A stretch of 64,000 nucleotides of DNA from Ideonella oryzae (GCF_024055665.1 NZ_JAMXMC010000005.1:1-64000), one strand, 5' to 3'. Numbered from the stretch's first letter, positions 25,401 through 35,151 are shown. Numbers and translations: made by a program. Notes: a model not told the origin generated them from the letters alone.

Positions 25401-28400
25401 GCGCGACTGCTCGTCGGCCTCATTGAGGTAGATGTTGAACAGCGCGATCTGGATGCGCAGCGGACCCACCACCTTGTAGCGCTCTGCGTCATCCTCCGGC
25501 GGCGCCGCGGCCTCCGCAGGCCCGGCCGGCAACTCGGAGCGTTGCACGCTGGGCTCCACCTGTTCCGACGGCTCCACCTCGGGCGTGGGCATCGCACCCG
25601 CAGCGGTTTCGGCCCAGACCGGCTCGGTCGGCCCCGCCTCTGGAGCAGACAGGCCGGACGACACCTCGGCCGGTGTCTCCGGCAGCATGCCCGGCTCGGA
25701 GGGCGCCCCCTCTTCCTGCAGACCGTTCACACGCTCGTGCAGTTCCTCGGACACCCAGGCTTCCAGGAGAACAGGCTCCTCGCGGGGCGGGGCCGGGGGC
25801 ATCGCCGCAAGCTCAGGGGCTTCGTCCATCTGGGTGTCAGACCAGGAGGGCGGCAGCCCGCCGGTCAGATCCGGCGAAGGCTCGATGGTGGTGGGAGGCT
25901 CGTTCTCCACCTCTCCGGTGGCCACCACATCCCGCAGATCCGACGGCAGTTCCAGCAGCGACAGACGGTCTGGCGCCTCGCCCGGAGCCTGGGGGGGTTC
26001 AGGCGCATCGAAGCTGAGGTCCAGATCCAGATCGGGCATGGCCATCGCGGGCCCCGTGCCGGCATCCAGATCCAGGTCCAGATCGATCAGATGAGGATCC
26101 ACTTCGGGCGTCGGGGACGCCGGCTCGGTGAGCGCCTCGTCCAGGATCGGCAGGGGCATGGTGGCCGCGGCCCAGGCCGCCGACGGGTCCACGACCTCAG
26201 AAACCTCGGGCATCTCGACCGCCGGCACGGCCGACGGCTCTTCCTGGGCAGGCGCCGCTGCCACAGCCGCGCCTTGTGCTCCCAGACGCAGCGCCTGCGC
26301 CTCGGCCATCAGCGCGGCGCCCTGGGGGGCGTCGTCCTGACCTTCGGCGATCCGGCCGACCCAGTCTTCCAACTGGTCCAGGGCGCGTCCGGTGAAGTCA
26401 CACAGCGGTTCGTCGGCCCGCACGACCGCCTCGGCCAGACGGGCGTTGTAGAGCTGCTCGCAGGACCAGGCCGCCTCGCCAAAGGCCATGAGACCCACCA
26501 TGCGGGAACTGCCCTTGAGTGTGTGGAAAGCCCGGCGCACCGTGGTCATCGCCTCGAGATCGCTGGCGTCCGCACGCAGGCCCGCCAGGCCTTCCCGCGC
26601 CTGTTCGAGCACCTCGCGCGCCTCTTCCAGGAAGATCTCGCGCATGTCGTCATCGTCGTCGCCTGCGGGCGCCGACACCGGCAACGTCGCAGGCGGAGCC
26701 GGCGGCGTGGCCAGGGCGGACAGCGCCTGGACCACATCCGCCCGCGCGGCTTCCTCGGCCTGCGCGTCCTGTGCCTGGGCCAGCGCCTCGCGGGCCTGGC
26801 TCACCACCTGAGCCACATCGGACTGGTCGGCGGCCACGGCCTGGTCGGCCAGGCCTTCCAGGTGGCGATGAAGGTCCTCGGTCGAGACCCCCTCCTGCTC
26901 GGCACTGCGGGCCAGGGTCTGCACCTGGTCCATCAGCGCGGGCTCCACGTCGACCGGCTTGGCCGCCGACTTCGCGCGGCCCATCAGGGCGGCAAAGCGG
27001 CCAGTGGACGGGTCAAAGCGGAACAGGGCCTTGGCCAGCTGGGGCTGCACGCCCAGCATGTCGATCAGAAAGGACAGAGCCCCCAGGTTGTCAGCCAGTT
27101 GCTCGGTGGCACGGGAGGCATCGGCATCCTGGGCCAACACGGCGGCCACGTCATCACGCATGCGCTGCACGGCCTGGGCCGCCTGGTCCAGGCCCAGCAC
27201 CGACAGCACGCCACGCATGGCGTTGAACTGGTTGGGCACCGGCGTGAGCGCGTCGCGCTCGTCCGTATTGCGGTTGAAGCGGTCGAGCTGCTGCTCGATC
27301 TCGGCCAGCGTGGCACGCAGTTCCTGCACCACGCTGCCCATGGACTGACGGTCGGAGACGTCGCGGTACAGCGTCTCGACCCAGGGCTCCAGCGGCGGCG
27401 CCGAACCACCGGCCGTCACCACCTCCAGCCGTTGGGCCACCTGCTGGATGCGATCCTGCAGGTCCGGGTGCTCCGGATCGGCCTCGTCCAGCGAGGCATC
27501 CAGGCAGAGCAAGGTCGTGGCCACTTCCATGGCCAGCTCCGGCGAGGGACCGCGCCCCGCCTGCACCGCGCTCTCGGTGGCCGTCTGCAGGGCCTGGGCC
27601 AGCCGCTCGCCATCCTGGTAGATGTGGCGGATCGACTCACCCACCTGGGCCGTCTGCTCGTGCAAGCTGGCCAGAGAGGCCAGTTCGCCCGAAGCGACCA
27701 GCGACCAGCTTTCCTTGAGGGCGGCCACGCGGCGACGGGCCTGAGGCACCAGGGCCGGGTCGTAGCGTCCCAGCGGGCTGTGCTCGTAGTCGGCACCGTC
27801 CAGCGCAGGCAGGGCGCACTGGCGTGCCACCTGGGACAGACGCGGGGCCTGGGCGTCGTCGCGGCGCGCGCGGGCACAGAAGAACAGCAGATCCTGCAGC
27901 AGCCGGTCCGGGCAGTCCTGCGCGCCCCGTTCCACGGCCCGCAGCTGCACCAGCAGGCGCGAAGCCAGGCGCTTGGCCAGCAGATCGGGTGGCAGCAGGC
28001 CCTGAGCCTGCGCCTCGAAGAAGCCCGAGGCCAGGCGCCAGGCCAGGCCCAGCCGGCCCTCGGTGCGCTCGCCCAGCTGGGCAAAGGCATCGCTCATGCG
28101 GCGGGCCGCGGCCACATCGCCCCGCAGGTACTTCAGCAAACGGGCTTCCACCGCCTGGCGCACACGCGGATCGGGCGCAGTGGCGGCCGAGGGCGCCGCC
28201 GCCGGCAGCACCGGAATGGCTTCCCAGAGGTCCGAGGGATGGATGCGCTCGGCACCGGCCAGGGTCATGACCTCGCGGTACTGCGGGAACAGGCCCAGTT
28301 CGGACGGCGCCCGACCGGCAAGCTGCCGGCCCAGGAAATCCAGCACCGCGAAAGACGCCTTCTCGATCGCCTCGACGGGCCCGGCCTCGCAGACCAGCTC

Positions 28401-28688
28401 ACCCCGGTCAATGCGCTGGACGACCTGCTCGCTGGCGCGCAGCACGCGCGCCGCGCTCACCTGCCCGATCAGTTCCAGGGCACCCACGCCCTGGTGGATC
28501 AGGTTGCGCGCCTGCTGCAACGCCGGGTGCGACGCCGGCGCGGGAACCTCGGCCGGCTGCAACTCCTGGTTGCGCAGCTGACGGCGCAGGGACTTGTGCG
28601 CGTTGTCGAGCGTCCTGCGGAGTTCATCCTGGACCCAGGCCAGTGCGCTCAGGTCCCCCGGCAGTTCTTGATCGTGAGTTGAATCCAT
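22422..28688 (-). CDS. chpA: ChpA/PilL-type hybrid chemosensory histidine kinase with multiple Hpt domains
   Basis: This 2088-residue kinase of the type IV pilus chemosensory system carries several HPt modules. Phosphohistidine motifs are visible near residues 720 (FHTLKGSSRMVG), 1120 (AHSLAGNSATVG) and 1330 (LHTFKGGARLAG). Acidic, proline-rich linkers lie around 800-1060. The CheA core follows: a dimerisation segment near 1490-1560, the ATPase N-box LEHLLRNAVVHG near 1665 and GRGVGMDVVR near 1760. A CheW-like domain and a C-terminal receiver (VLVVDDSLTVRR, phospho-acceptor in CDIEMPRMDG near 2015) complete it. It would phosphorylate PilG and PilH. It follows pilJ directly. Confidence 0.95.
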   Translation of the reverse strand: MDSTHDQELPGDLSALAWVQDELRRTLDNAHKSLRRQLRNQELQPAEVPAPASHPALQQARNLIHQGVGALELIGQVSAARVLRASEQVVQRIDRGELVCEAGPVEAIEKASFAVLDFLGRQLAGRAPSELGLFPQYREVMTLAGAERIHPSDLWEAIPVLPAAAPSAATAPDPRVRQAVEARLLKYLRGDVAAARRMSDAFAQLGERTEGRLGLAWRLASGFFEAQAQGLLPPDLLAKRLASRLLVQLRAVERGAQDCPDRLLQDLLFFCARARRDDAQAPRLSQVARQCALPALDGADYEHSPLGRYDPALVPQARRRVAALKESWSLVASGELASLASLHEQTAQVGESIRHIYQDGERLAQALQTATESAVQAGRGPSPELAMEVATTLLCLDASLDEADPEHPDLQDRIQQVAQRLEVVTAGGSAPPLEPWVETLYRDVSDRQSMGSVVQELRATLAEIEQQLDRFNRNTDERDALTPVPNQFNAMRGVLSVLGLDQAAQAVQRMRDDVAAVLAQDADASRATEQLADNLGALSFLIDMLGVQPQLAKALFRFDPSTGRFAALMGRAKSAAKPVDVEPALMDQVQTLARSAEQEGVSTEDLHRHLEGLADQAVAADQSDVAQVVSQAREALAQAQDAQAEEAARADVVQALSALATPPAPPATLPVSAPAGDDDDDMREIFLEEAREVLEQAREGLAGLRADASDLEAMTTVRRAFHTLKGSSRMVGLMAFGEAAWSCEQLYNARLAEAVVRADEPLCDFTGRALDQLEDWVGRIAEGQDDAPQGAALMAEAQALRLGAQGAAVAAAPAQEEPSAVPAVEMPEVSEVVDPSAAWAAATMPLPILDEALTEPASPTPEVDPHLIDLDLDLDAGTGPAMAMPDLDLDLSFDAPEPPQAPGEAPDRLSLLELPSDLRDVVATGEVENEPPTTIEPSPDLTGGLPPSWSDTQMDEAPELAAMPPAPPREEPVLLEAWVSEELHERVNGLQEEGAPSEPGMLPETPAEVSSGLSAPEAGPTEPVWAETAAGAMPTPEVEPSEQVEPSVQRSELPAGPAEAAAPPEDDAERYKVVGPLRIQIALFNIYLNEADEQSRRLSTELSEWQLELDRPVGETAVALAHSLAGNSATVGFQDLSSLARRLEHALERSHARGRGEAVEATLYLAVAEEIRRLLHQFAAGFLKPVQAEILEQLSSHEHDEVQLIERLAALEETAQSDGEERGEADEDADRPVTSFAALNPLGEMRFSALEHAEPSPTAAAAPVRAEPAGAATLLGEQIEASDAIDAELFDIFVEEGAELLPQLAEHLRLWEAQPDQMNAGVAAMRALHTFKGGARLAGAMRLGEMAHRLETAIERHMARGQVETGAISQLYQGVDQLAEEFARLQAGGFESLPEPVEAPVAPPELEPVATESLAQALSSEPELDEISPVPVSDEGAASATPAVRVDWSRLAKGFAVAGHAPADLGTAAELAAGSVRVRAPLLDRMVSHAGEVGIARARMEADVGQMQGSLRELTDNLERLRRQLRDLELQAETQMATRIEAARSSQQSFDPLEMDRFTRVQELTRMMAESVSDVGTVQRSLLQTLQDAEDQLAMQARLARDLQDDLLRARMVEFDTLSDRLYRVVRQAAKETGKQVRLNFSGGGIEMDRAVLDRIAPPLEHLLRNAVVHGIEPAGLREALGKPSVGGIDVVVRQSGNEVQLDVRDDGAGLNLARIAERATAAGLLTADSRPTEAELASLIFAPGFSTADEVTELAGRGVGMDVVRTEVTAMGGRIETASTSGQGTAFRMLLPLTTAVTQVVLMQAGSQTVAVPSTLVETVRRVPAAEIEQAYAQGVLRHGEEDLPFFWLGSLLQDALRGSAEGRTLPVVVVRSADQRVAIHVSQILGNQEVVVKNLGPQLSRLPGLAGMSVRASGETVLIYNPVALVAVYGADVRAQLQAATQGAGPEVLVPVVQPVEPEVKAPLVLVVDDSLTVRRVTQRLLQREGYRVALAKDGLEALERLAEETPVVMLCDIEMPRMDGFDLMRNVRGDVRLASLPVIMITSRIAEKHQEHARELGVNHYLGKPYDEDQLLKLVQGYVQARVEA

Positions 28689-28743
28689 GGTCGTGCCGGG
28701 TTCCTATGTCGTCCCTCAGGCTGCCGTGCTGCCTGCTGCAAGG

Positions 28744-31062
28744 TCAGGCAATCTTGAAACGGTCCACCGTTTGACGCAGTTCATCGGCAGATCGCGACAG
28801 GTCATGAACCATTTGTGCGGTCGAGCGCGTGCCCTCACCGGTCTGCTCGGTCACGGCGAAAATGTGCTGGATGTTGGCCGCCACCACGTTGGCGGACTCC
28901 GCTTCGCTGCGGGCCTCGTGGGAGATGCCGTCGATCAGTTCGGAGAGCTCGCGCGTCACGCGGTCGATCTCGACCAGGGCCGCACCGGCCGCGTCGGACA
29001 GCTGCGCGTTCTGCACCACGCCCTGCGTCGACTGCTCCATGGCGGCCACAGCGTCCTGGGTGTCGGTCTGAATGGTCTTCACCAGGGCCGCGATCTGTCG
29101 CGTCGCATCGGCCGAGCGTTCGGCCAGCCGCTGCACTTCTTCGGCCACCACCGAGAAGCCCCGACCCGCTTCACCGGCGGAGGCCGCCTGGATGGCGGCG
29201 TTCAGCGCCAGCACGTTGGTCTGCTCGGTAATGTCGGAAATCAGCTCGGTGATTTCGCCAATCTCCTGCGAGGATTCACCCAGTCGCTTGATGCGCTTGG
29301 AGGTCTCCTGGATCTGCTCGCGCAGCGTGTTCATGCCGTCGATGGTGTCGGCCACCGCCTTGCGGCCGGAGTCCGCAGCTTCCAGCGACTGACGGGCCAC
29401 CGCGGCCGTCTGCTGGGCCTGTGCCGACACCTGGTTGATGCGCACGGCCATCTGCAGCACCGACTCGCCGGTTTCGCGGATCTCGCGCAGCTGCTCGGTG
29501 GACGCCGCCAGCAGTTCGGTGGAGGTCTGCTCCACCTGCTGCGTGGTCTCCGTCACCCGGGCCGCCGTGCCCTGCACCTGGGCCACCAGGGAGCGCAGCT
29601 CTTCCACCGTGTAGTTCACCGAGTCGGCGATGGCGCCGGTGATGTCCTCGGTCACCGTGGCCTGCTGGGTCAGGTCGCCCTCGGCCACCGTCTGCAGTTC
29701 GTTCATCAGCCGCAGAATGGCCGCCTGGTTGGCGTCGTTCACGCGCTTGGCTTCACGCTCCTGGTCCTCGGCGGCCACCCGCTGGGCTTCGGCCTGCTGG
29801 GCCCGCAAGGCCTGGTTGCGCACATACAGTCGCAGCAGACCCGCACCGCCGGCCAGGATGGCCGCGGCGGAGGCCAGCAGCGCGATCAGGTAGCCGGCGC
29901 TCAGGCCGCCACCGCTTTCCAGGCTGCGCTGCACCTGCTCCAAACCCTTACGCAGCGGTTCGGAGTCCGCCACGATGGCGTTCTGGGCTTCGCGCGCAGC
30001 CACCAGGCCTTGCAGGTTGCCCAGAATGGCCGTGGCCTGCGCCCGGGTCTCTTCGTACTGCGAGATGAGCTGTTCCAGGCGCTCGCGGGTGGCGGCGTCC
30101 TTGGTGCCGGGCAGGCGCAACTCGGCATTGCCACGCAGCAGGCCGTCGGCAATCTCCCGGAAGGAGTTCAGGTCCTTGCCCAGCAGGAACACGGCCTCAG
30201 GGCTCACACCCTCCAGCGTCAGGAATTCGTTGGCGCTCTTGCCGATGCGCTGGGTCAGCATCACCAGCTCGCCCACGGCCGAGATCTCCACCGGCGAGGC
30301 GTTGCCCTGCAGCTTCAGCGAGGACACGGTCTCGGCCGTTTCCAGCAGGTCGGAGGACTGGCGGTTGATCAGGCGCAGCGCCTGCCCCACCTGGGTCAGC
30401 ACGGTCTGCTGGGCCAGCACCACACCGGCGTTCTTCTCGGCGCGGTCGACCAGCGGCAGCAGCGGCGACAGCACGTCCTGGGTGCCACCGCCCACGGCGG
30501 TCAGATCCTCGTTGCCCTTGGCCAGGCCGCGCAGGTTGCGGGCCAGCACCTGGCCGCTCTCTCGCACTTCCGGGAAGGCCGCCGGACTGCCCACCAGTGC
30601 CTGGGACACCGACTTGGCCAGCCGCTGCGACTGCATCAGCGCCTGACCCGTGGCCGAGAGCTGACTGGCCTGGCGGTTGGCGGCACCCAGCGAGAGGGCA
30701 CCGGTGATCACGAAGATCGCCGCGCCCGCACCCACCATCGTCAGCAGCAGACGCTGCTGCTCGTAGAGGGGACGACGGCCGATCAGCGGCAGCCCCGAAG
30801 ACTCCTCGCCAAAGGTGGAGACATCCGGGGGCAGCTGGGACAGGCCAGGATCCTCGGCCTCCGGCGGCAAGGCCGCCGCCGGGGACGGGGCTTCAGCCCC
30901 TCCGGCGGACTGCTCCAGGCGTTGATCGATCTGCTCGAGCAGGCGATCAACCTCGTGATCCGCCCCTGTCGATCCCGCAGGCGCAGGAGACTCCACGGCA
31001 TCGGATTCTTGAGAGGCCGACCGGGCGGCAAACTTGTTCTTCAACTGATCGAGCAGGCTCAT
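28744..31062 (-). CDS. pilJ: PilJ-type methyl-accepting chemoreceptor
   Basis: 772 residues. A roughly 100-residue cytoplasmic acidic/proline N-terminal extension precedes TM1 (about residues 105-126). A periplasmic all-helical region with two PilJ-like sensor repeats follows, then TM2 near residues 385-410 ([16 protein letters not shown]) and a C-terminal MCP signalling domain containing [20 protein letters not shown]. It is the sensor of the PilGHI-ChpA pathway. The ATG is preceded by GAGAGGATGAG. It lies 45 nt after pilI and 55 nt before chpA, with no pilK methyltransferase between them. Confidence 0.95.
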   Translation of the reverse strand: MSLLDQLKNKFAARSASQESDAVESPAPAGSTGADHEVDRLLEQIDQRLEQSAGGAEAPSPAAALPPEAEDPGLSQLPPDVSTFGEESSGLPLIGRRPLYEQQRLLLTMVGAGAAIFVITGALSLGAANRQASQLSATGQALMQSQRLAKSVSQALVGSPAAFPEVRESGQVLARNLRGLAKGNEDLTAVGGGTQDVLSPLLPLVDRAEKNAGVVLAQQTVLTQVGQALRLINRQSSDLLETAETVSSLKLQGNASPVEISAVGELVMLTQRIGKSANEFLTLEGVSPEAVFLLGKDLNSFREIADGLLRGNAELRLPGTKDAATRERLEQLISQYEETRAQATAILGNLQGLVAAREAQNAIVADSEPLRKGLEQVQRSLESGGGLSAGYLIALLASAAAILAGGAGLLRLYVRNQALRAQQAEAQRVAAEDQEREAKRVNDANQAAILRLMNELQTVAEGDLTQQATVTEDITGAIADSVNYTVEELRSLVAQVQGTAARVTETTQQVEQTSTELLAASTEQLREIRETGESVLQMAVRINQVSAQAQQTAAVARQSLEAADSGRKAVADTIDGMNTLREQIQETSKRIKRLGESSQEIGEITELISDITEQTNVLALNAAIQAASAGEAGRGFSVVAEEVQRLAERSADATRQIAALVKTIQTDTQDAVAAMEQSTQGVVQNAQLSDAAGAALVEIDRVTRELSELIDGISHEARSEAESANVVAANIQHIFAVTEQTGEGTRSTAQMVHDLSRSADELRQTVDRFKIA

Positions 31063-31107
31063 CTCATCCTCTCAGGGAATGCCTCGAATCACGACAGGAC
31101 AGCCACG

Positions 31108-31629
31108 TCAACCCGCAGCCACTTCAAGAAAAAGCGGATCCTGGACCAACGCCGCCAGATCCAGTTCATCCCAGACACGGCCCTGGCCATCGCGCCACTG
31201 CCGCACGGCAAACGCCGGACGAGGCCCTGTCTCCTCGGTCACGCGTTGCAGCTGATCGCTGTCGCGCAAACCGACCAGACGGTCGATCAGCAAGGCCGAG
31301 TTGACCCGCAGCCCGGGGTTGAACACCACCAGCTGCCCGGTACGTGCACCCGAACCCCGCTCCCGCAGGCCCAGAAAGGCGGCCAGGTCCATGACCGCAT
31401 TGAGCTGGCCGCGGACGTTGGCCACCCCGACCAGCCAGGGTGCGGCGTGGGGCACCGGGGCCATTTCCCGCAGGGACTGGATCTCGCCAGCCTGCCCCAA
31501 GGGCAGCAGCAGACCGGCTCCCGCGCATTCCACCGCCAGCCAGCCCGCTTCGCGGGGCCGCTCGCGAGCGGCCTGCAGTCGGTTGGCCAGCCGAACCTGG
31601 AGCTCTCGCAGCGCTTCCTTGTTGGACAT
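31108..31629 (-). CDS. pilI: PilI, CheW-like adaptor
   Basis: This 173-residue single CheW domain has the characteristic PWLVGVANVRGQLNAVMDLAAF and the C-terminal VWDELDLAALVQDPLFLEV. It couples the PilJ receptor to the ChpA kinase. Length and position, 10 nt after pilH and 45 nt before pilJ, match the canonical pilGHIJ order. Confidence 0.94.
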   Translation of the reverse strand: MSNKEALRELQVRLANRLQAARERPREAGWLAVECAGAGLLLPLGQAGEIQSLREMAPVPHAAPWLVGVANVRGQLNAVMDLAAFLGLRERGSGARTGQLVVFNPGLRVNSALLIDRLVGLRDSDQLQRVTEETGPRPAFAVRQWRDGQGRVWDELDLAALVQDPLFLEVAAG

Positions 31630-31639
31630 CGCCGCCTGC

Positions 31640-32005
31640 TCAGCCCAGAGCCTGGATCTTGGCCATCAGGTCATCGGCATCGACCGGCTTGACCACATAG
31701 TCGCGTGCGCCCTGGCGCAGCCCCCAGACCCGGTCGGTCTCCTGGTTCTTGCTGGTGCACATGATCACCGGCACATCCGCATAGCGGGGATCGCGGGTGA
31801 TGGTGCGGGTCAGCTGGAAGCCGTTGGTGCCGGGCATGACCACATCCATCAGGATCAGGTCAGGCTTGGCCTCGGACAGGCGGCGCAGGGCCTCCTCGCC
31901 GCTTTCGGCCGTCCGGACGCTGAAGCCGCGCTTGGTCAGCATGTCCGAGAGGTAATGCAACTCGGTCTTCGAGTCGTCGACGAGAAGGATGTTCTGGATG
32001 CTCAT
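31640..32005 (-). CDS. pilH: PilH, single-domain response regulator
   Basis: This 121-residue CheY-like receiver has the acidic pocket ILLVDDSKTE, the phosphorylated Asp in LILMDVVMPG, the threonine/serine site CTSKNQETD and the lysine in YVVKPVD. In P. aeruginosa PilH modulates twitching with PilG, acting partly as a phosphate sink. I chose the ATG at 32005 (MSIQNILLVDD) over one 13 codons earlier. It lies 10 nt before pilI. Confidence 0.95.
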   Translation of the reverse strand: MSIQNILLVDDSKTELHYLSDMLTKRGFSVRTAESGEEALRRLSEAKPDLILMDVVMPGTNGFQLTRTITRDPRYADVPVIMCTSKNQETDRVWGLRQGARDYVVKPVDADDLMAKIQALG

Positions 32006-32075
32006 GAAGCTACCCTGCAAAACAGCACCGCCACGGCAAGGCACACCTCAATGGTCGCCCCGGCCGCGGCTGGCA

Positions 32076-32489
32076 TCACCGCTGCACGGCCAGCGCACGA
32101 AAATGCGCCACCGCCTGCAGCAACTGGTCTTTGGTGAAAGGCTTGGTCAGGTAATCGTCGGAGCCGACCATGCGACCGCGGGCCTTGTCGAACACCCCGT
32201 CCTTGGAGGACAGCATGATGACCGGCACCTGGGCGAACCGGGGGTTGCGCTTGATGATGGCGCAGGTCTGGTAGCCATCCAGCCGCGGCATCAGGATGTC
32301 GCAGAAGATGAGATCAGGTTCGAAATCATTGACTTTGGCCAAGGCATCGAAACCGTCCTCGGCCAGTATCACTTCGTACCCGCCCTGGCGCAGAAAGATT
32401 TCCGCGCTGCGCCGGATGGTGTTGCTGTCGTCAATCACCAGTACCCGGGTGGTTGGCGACGCAGTTTGCGTCAGACCCAAATCGGTCAC
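32076..32489 (-). CDS. pilG: PilG, single-domain response regulator
   Basis: This 137-residue receiver protein has an N-terminal 13-residue lead, then VLVIDDSNTIRRSAEIFL, phospho-acceptor Asp in FCDILMPRLDG, LSSKDGVFD and YLTKPFTKDQLL. In P. aeruginosa PilG promotes pilus extension and raises cAMP through CyaB. It is the first pil gene of the locus, with GGGGCGCGAGG before the start, 69 bp after the rubredoxin stop on the same strand. Confidence 0.95.
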   Translation of the reverse strand: MTDLGLTQTASPTTRVLVIDDSNTIRRSAEIFLRQGGYEVILAEDGFDALAKVNDFEPDLIFCDILMPRLDGYQTCAIIKRNPRFAQVPVIMLSSKDGVFDKARGRMVGSDDYLTKPFTKDQLLQAVAHFRALAVQR

Positions 32490-32558
32490 CTCGCGCCCCT
32501 TAACGAATTACATCCCAACGGGTCTGACCGTCCTGCCTCTCGCACATCGCGATGCAGC

Positions 32559-32732
32559 TCAGATCTGAACCATCTCAAAATCTTCCTTGCGCGCACCGCA
32601 CTCGGGGCAGGTCCAGTTCATGGGCACGTCCGCCCACTTGGTCCCCGGGGCAATGCCATGCTCGGGATCACCGGCAGCCTCGTCGTATATCCATCCGCAG
32701 ATGAGACACATCCAGGTTGTGTTTTCGCTCAC
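32559..32732 (-). CDS. Rubredoxin
   Basis: This 57-residue iron-only electron carrier has two CxxC-type knuckles, CLIC and CPEC (CLICGWIYDE and WTCPECGARKEDFE), which bind one Fe in a tetrahedral Cys4 site. No ATG precedes the conserved TWMCLICGW segment. A GTG at 32732 (giving SENTTWM) or a TTG at 32741 is the likely start. It lies just upstream of pilG on the same strand and divergent from thiD, a placement often seen in Burkholderiales. Confidence 0.93.
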   Translation of the reverse strand: MSENTTWMCLICGWIYDEAAGDPEHGIAPGTKWADVPMNWTCPECGARKEDFEMVQI

Positions 32733-32764
32733 GGTATCCAAGCCAGATCACTACAATCCGTCCG

Positions 32765-32795
32765 AGTATAGCGAGGGGATGCTAGGTTACGACAA
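32765..32795 (-). promoter_or_regulatory. Candidate promoter for rubredoxin (and possibly pilG)
   Basis: On the minus strand a TATACT -10-like hexamer (32765-32770) stands 33 bp before the rubredoxin start. A weak TTGTCG -35-like hexamer (32790-32795) lies 19 bp further upstream, longer than the preferred 17 bp. Moderate -10, weak overall. Confidence 0.3.
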
Positions 32796-32891
32796 GGTTT
32801 TATCGACACTTGCGCAACATCATCCCGACTCATCCTACGATCCCGCGTCGGCCGGACTGCCCACTGCCTATTTCTTCGACCGGTCCCTGCC

Positions 32892-33869
32892 ATGAACACT
32901 GAATCCCCCCCCGACGCCTCCACTCCCGATGGCACCGCCCAGGACGCCGGCGCAACGCCCGCCTGCGTGATGAGCTTCAATGCCGGCGACCCCAGCGGCG
33001 CCGGCGGCGTGGCAGGTGACATCGCCACCATCGCGGCCATGGGCGCCCACGCCCTGCCGGTGGTGACCACGCTGCTGATGCGCGACACGGCCGAAGTCTT
33101 CGACCAGCACTTGATCGAGGGCGACGCGGTAGTTGAACAGGCCCGCAACATTCTTGAGGATGTCACCGCCAGTGCCTTCAAGGTTGGCTTCCTGGGCTCG
33201 GCCGAGAACGTCAGCGCCGTGGCCGAGATCCTCTCGGACTATGCCGAGTTACCCCTGGTGTCCTACCTGCCCAACCTGTCCTGGCTGGAGGAGGACGAGC
33301 ACCAGAGCTACCTGGATGCCTTCCGGGAACTGATCCTGCCGGCCACCGAGGTGCTGGTGGGCAGCCACAAGACGCTGACCGACTTCCTGCTGCCCGAATG
33401 GGAGTCGGAGCGCCCAGCCTCACCGCGCGAACTGGCCGTGGCCGCCGCCGAGCACGGCACCCGCTACGTGCTGGTAACCGGCGTGATGCTGCCGGCCAAG
33501 GCCGGGCAGTTCATCGACAACGTGCTGGCCTCGGCCCAGGGGGCCCTGACCGGCGAGAAGTTCGAGCTCTTCGACGTCAGCTTCGTCGGTGCGGGCGACA
33601 CCCTGTCCGCCGCCCTGGCCGCCCTGCTGGCCGTGGGTGCCGAGATCCAGGCCGCCACCGGCGAAGCCCTGCAGTTCCTGGACCAGAGCCTGGATGCCGG
33701 CTTCCGCCCCGGCATGGGCCACGTCATTCCCGACCGATTCTTCTGGGCCTTGCCCCCGGAAGAGGAAACAGCCGCCGAGGGCGAGCCCGCGCCAAATCCG
33801 CCCGGACCCACCCCCAGCTTTCCCGATGAACCCCCTGCCGCGCCCGGAGGCCGCCGCCGTGTCCACTAA
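32892..33869 (+). CDS. thiD: Hydroxymethylpyrimidine / phosphomethylpyrimidine kinase
   Basis: 325 residues. It phosphorylates 4-amino-5-hydroxymethyl-2-methylpyrimidine twice for thiamine synthesis. The ribokinase-fold substrate region reads [19 protein letters not shown] and the anion-hole motif is [16 protein letters not shown] near the end of the catalytic domain. It is longer than the usual 260-270 residues owing to a short N-terminal lead (residues 1-28) and a proline-rich C-terminal tail of about 35 residues whose coding sequence overlaps the hemL start. thiD beside hemL is a frequent betaproteobacterial arrangement. Confidence 0.9.
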   Translation: MNTESPPDASTPDGTAQDAGATPACVMSFNAGDPSGAGGVAGDIATIAAMGAHALPVVTTLLMRDTAEVFDQHLIEGDAVVEQARNILEDVTASAFKVGFLGSAENVSAVAEILSDYAELPLVSYLPNLSWLEEDEHQSYLDAFRELILPATEVLVGSHKTLTDFLLPEWESERPASPRELAVAAAEHGTRYVLVTGVMLPAKAGQFIDNVLASAQGALTGEKFELFDVSFVGAGDTLSAALAALLAVGAEIQAATGEALQFLDQSLDAGFRPGMGHVIPDRFFWALPPEEETAAEGEPAPNPPGPTPSFPDEPPAAPGGRRRVH

Positions 33870-35151
33870 TGTCCAACTGTTCGAACGGGCCCAACAGTCC
33901 ATCCCGGGTGGTGTGAACTCGCCGGTGCGCGCCTTCCGCGCCGTCGGCGGCACCCCCCGCTTCATCACCCGCGGCGAAGGCGCCTACATCTGGGATGCCG
34001 ACGGCCAGCGCTACATCGACTACATCGGCTCCTGGGGCCCGATGATCCTGGGCCACGGCCATCCCGCCGTGCTGGAGGCCGTGCTGTCGGCCGCCCGCGA
34101 GGGCTTCAGCTTTGGCGCCCCCACGGAACGTGAGGTCGAGCTGGCCGAGGCCATCATCGGCCTGGTGCCCAGCATCGAGCAGGTGCGCCTGGTGTCTTCC
34201 GGCACCGAGGCCGGCATGAGCGCCATCCGCCTGGCCCGCGGGGCCACCGGCCGCAGCAAGATCATCAAGTTCGAAGGCTGCTACCACGGCCACGCCGACG
34301 CCCTGCTGGTCAAGGCCGGTTCGGGCCTGGCCACCTTTGGCCACCCCACCAGCGCCGGCGTGCCGGCCGAGGTGGTGCAGCACACGCTGGTGCTGGAGTA
34401 CAACAACGTCGAACAGATCGAGGCCGCCTTCAAAGCCCACGGCGACGAGATCGCCTGCGTGATGATCGAGCCGATCGCCGGCAACATGAACTTCGTGCGC
34501 GCCAGCGTGCCCTTCGTGAAGCGCATCCGCGAGCTGTGCGACCAGCATGGCGCGCTGTTCATCTTCGACGAGGTGATGACCGGCTTCCGCGTGGCCCTGG
34601 GCTCGGCCCAGAGCCTTTATGCCAAGGCCATCCCCGGCTTCGTACCCGACATCTCGGTCTTCGGCAAGGTGATCGGCGGCGGCATGCCGCTGGCAGCCTT
34701 CGCCAGCAGCCGGCGCATCATGCAGCACCTGGCCCCGCTGGGACCGGTCTACCAGGCTGGCACCCTGTCGGGCAACCCGGTGGCCACCGCCTGCGGTCTG
34801 GCCACGCTCAAGGAGATCTCCAAGCCGGGCTTCCACGAGGCCCTGCACGCCAAGACCCGGCGCCTGATGGCCGGCCTGAAAGCCGCGGCCGATGCCGCCG
34901 GCGTGCCCTTCAGCGTGGACAGCGAAGGCGGGATGTTCGGCTTCTTCTTCATGCCCGAGCTACCGCAGAACTACCAGCAGGTCATGACCACCGACCAGGC
35001 CCGCTTCAACCGCTTCTTCCACGGCATGCTGGAGCGCGGCGTCTACCTGGCTCCGGCGCTGTACGAAGCTGGCTTCACCAGCGCCGCGCTGAGCGACGCC
35101 GACCTGGACGCCACCCTCGCCGCCGCCAAGGACGTCCTGGCCTCAGCATGA
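33859..35151 (+). CDS. hemL: Glutamate-1-semialdehyde 2,1-aminomutase
   Basis: This 430-residue PLP enzyme converts glutamate-1-semialdehyde to 5-aminolevulinate at the head of tetrapyrrole synthesis. The N-terminus [13 protein letters not shown], the [14 protein letters not shown] and [16 protein letters not shown] segments, and the PLP lysine in [15 protein letters not shown] are all present. The start is a GTG at 33859 with GGAGG upstream, overlapping the thiD end by 11 nt; an ATG at 33826 is possible but lacks a ribosome site. Its product feeds the heme needed by the oxidase encoded at the left of the window. Confidence 0.96.
   Translation: MSTNVQLFERAQQSIPGGVNSPVRAFRAVGGTPRFITRGEGAYIWDADGQRYIDYIGSWGPMILGHGHPAVLEAVLSAAREGFSFGAPTEREVELAEAIIGLVPSIEQVRLVSSGTEAGMSAIRLARGATGRSKIIKFEGCYHGHADALLVKAGSGLATFGHPTSAGVPAEVVQHTLVLEYNNVEQIEAAFKAHGDEIACVMIEPIAGNMNFVRASVPFVKRIRELCDQHGALFIFDEVMTGFRVALGSAQSLYAKAIPGFVPDISVFGKVIGGGMPLAAFASSRRIMQHLAPLGPVYQAGTLSGNPVATACGLATLKEISKPGFHEALHAKTRRLMAGLKAAADAAGVPFSVDSEGGMFGFFFMPELPQNYQQVMTTDQARFNRFFHGMLERGVYLAPALYEAGFTSAALSDADLDATLAAAKDVLASA

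Noticed and set aside
25092-28682. 1196-codon open frame on the plus strand opposite chpA
   Set aside because: It is the antisense of a clear coding gene. The composition is His/Gly/Arg/Gln-rich without domain patterns, typical of GC-rich antisense frames.
34536-35147. In-frame upstream extension of the hexose mutarotase
   Set aside because: The extension is the out-of-frame reading of hemL. The ATG at 35148, overlapping the hemL stop, fits the family start.
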